Positions 63,138-64,000 of a stretch of DNA of 64,000 nucleotides are shown piece by piece (the stretch's first letter is position 1; the number at the start of each line of letters is the position of its first letter). The position numbers were made by a program, and so were the translations under genes. The stretch spans positions 4,993 to 68,992 of the forward strand of contig JNVV01000031.1 in the NCBI GenBank assembly GCA_000733355.1. Direction: 5' to 3'. Under the pieces are notes generated by a model that saw only the letters and a list, made by a program, of their open reading frames with translations, had not been told where the DNA came from and did not search any database. This stretch comes from Falciphora oryzae (lineage: Eukaryota; Ascomycota; Sordariomycetes; Magnaporthales; Magnaporthaceae).

Positions 63138-64000
63138 TGTTGATGGTCAACTGGGCTGCTGTTGCTGCCCAGACGTTTCTGGTCTTCGGGGATATGGGAG
63201 CTCTTGAGCCACATCGAGTCCGCGTCGGGAGTCTCTGCGCCCGTCGATCCCATCTTATACCGGCGGGCTGACGCGCCTGCCAGGGCGGCGAGGCGCGCAC
63301 GACGTTGCCCGACCCCCATATTGCAGGACACATGATAATAACCCAGGACTATTTCGATGCAGGAACGGCGGGGGGCGACTCGCCAGAGACGCCATCGAAG
63401 CGACCCCAAGACAGCGAGCGGGGTTCCGGTTACTCGGGTCATTCGTTGGAGTCGTCTTGGGGTCGTCTTGTCCCAGCGGGATGAGCCTGGCCACCCTAGC
63501 CACCCCGGTTTGCGCGGCGCATGTCGGCTGGAGATTTTCCATCAGCTGGAGCCCTGCAACGAGCCGGTGGAGCGTCGGTTATCCATTGTGGCATTCAGCC
63601 TAAAGACCGGCTGCCGGCGCTCTCATTTTACAGGGCGCATTGGGGGTGGAGCAAAGATGCGTGTCCGAGTTGGAGTTGGGGATTCTTCGTGGGGAGGTGG
63701 GCTGTTTTCCCCAGAACCCCACCACTGTGCAGGCACGGAGCCCCGAGTCCAAGCCTGTGGCAGTCAGGCGCATGTGGCTCCAGCAGGTGGCTCCAGGTGG
63801 CTCCAGGCGCCTACAAGTGGGCACCCGGCCTGATCGCTGGGCTGCAGCTGCCCGACTGCGTGGGGAGATGGACGCACGGTAAGATGTCCCAATGGCCTGA
63901 AGCCAATATGACTTCTTTTTTTTTTTTTTGTTTTATCATTATGACGTATAGATATGAACAACGCTGAACCCTGACAAGATCCAAGTCCAGCCAATCCAAA
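63138..64000. other. Intergenic upstream of the SGNH hydrolase, to window end
   Basis: About 860 bp. It holds the SGNH promoter on the left, then no supported gene. A CTCCAGGTGG-type short tandem repeat (about 63776-63805) and a run of 14 T (63916-63929) are visible. Confidence 0.6.

Overview
The window is draft nuclear DNA from a filamentous ascomycete (Pezizomycotina, most likely Sordariomycetes). Genes carry short introns of about 50-270 bp with GTRNGT donors, CTRAC-type branch points and YAG acceptors. Coding sequence is GC-rich, and the gene set is typically fungal (palC, a Pth11-like receptor, a Zn2Cys6 factor, ERB1, RUB1). One 41-base run of N (45122-45162) marks a scaffold gap. I support 27 gene loci: 25 protein genes with a clear family or clear coding structure, one small secreted-protein gene, and one pseudogene. 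Exon boundaries were read by eye from splice signals and reading-frame continuity. Spans given for spliced genes include introns.

Left end (1-4557): a decayed SRPK-type kinase on the minus strand, then a gene-poor stretch with three diverged copies of a short repeat, then a TATA-driven gene for a small secreted proline-rich protein. From 4558 to 20 kb the DNA is dense with housekeeping genes: cohesin RAD21, tubulin cofactor A, THO7, Elongin A, RUB1/NEDD8, prohibitin 2, CstF64/Rna15 and an MNR2-type Mg2+ transporter. From 21 to 34 kb there are a DUF3237 protein, a MOB2-like kinase activator, LEO1, a patatin-domain protein lacking the usual nucleophile serine, a large unrecognised basic protein, and SDHAF1. 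From 34 to 46 kb there are a FAHD2-type protein head-to-head with SDHAF1, a secreted BBE-type flavin oxidase, a Pth11-like membrane protein, and an RBR E3 ligase interrupted by the gap. From 46 to 64 kb there are ERV29/SURF4, a membrane-anchored cupredoxin, ALG6, palC, a Zn2Cys6 regulator, ERB1 and a secreted SGNH hydrolase.

Several genes form divergent pairs sharing one upstream region: THO7/ELA1, PHB2/RNA15, MOB2/LEO1, SDHAF1/FAHD2-like, ALG6/palC and Zn2Cys6/ERB1. The pair that makes the most biochemical sense is SDHAF1 (complex II assembly) with the FAHD2-like protein. FAHD2-family enzymes are reported to remove enol-oxaloacetate, an inhibitor of succinate dehydrogenase. Four RNA polymerase II/mRNA-biogenesis factors (THO7, Elongin A, CstF64, LEO1) also fall within about 18 kb. 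I see no CRISPR array, no polyketide or peptide synthetase, no complete transposon, no virus, and no tRNA or rRNA gene that I could support.
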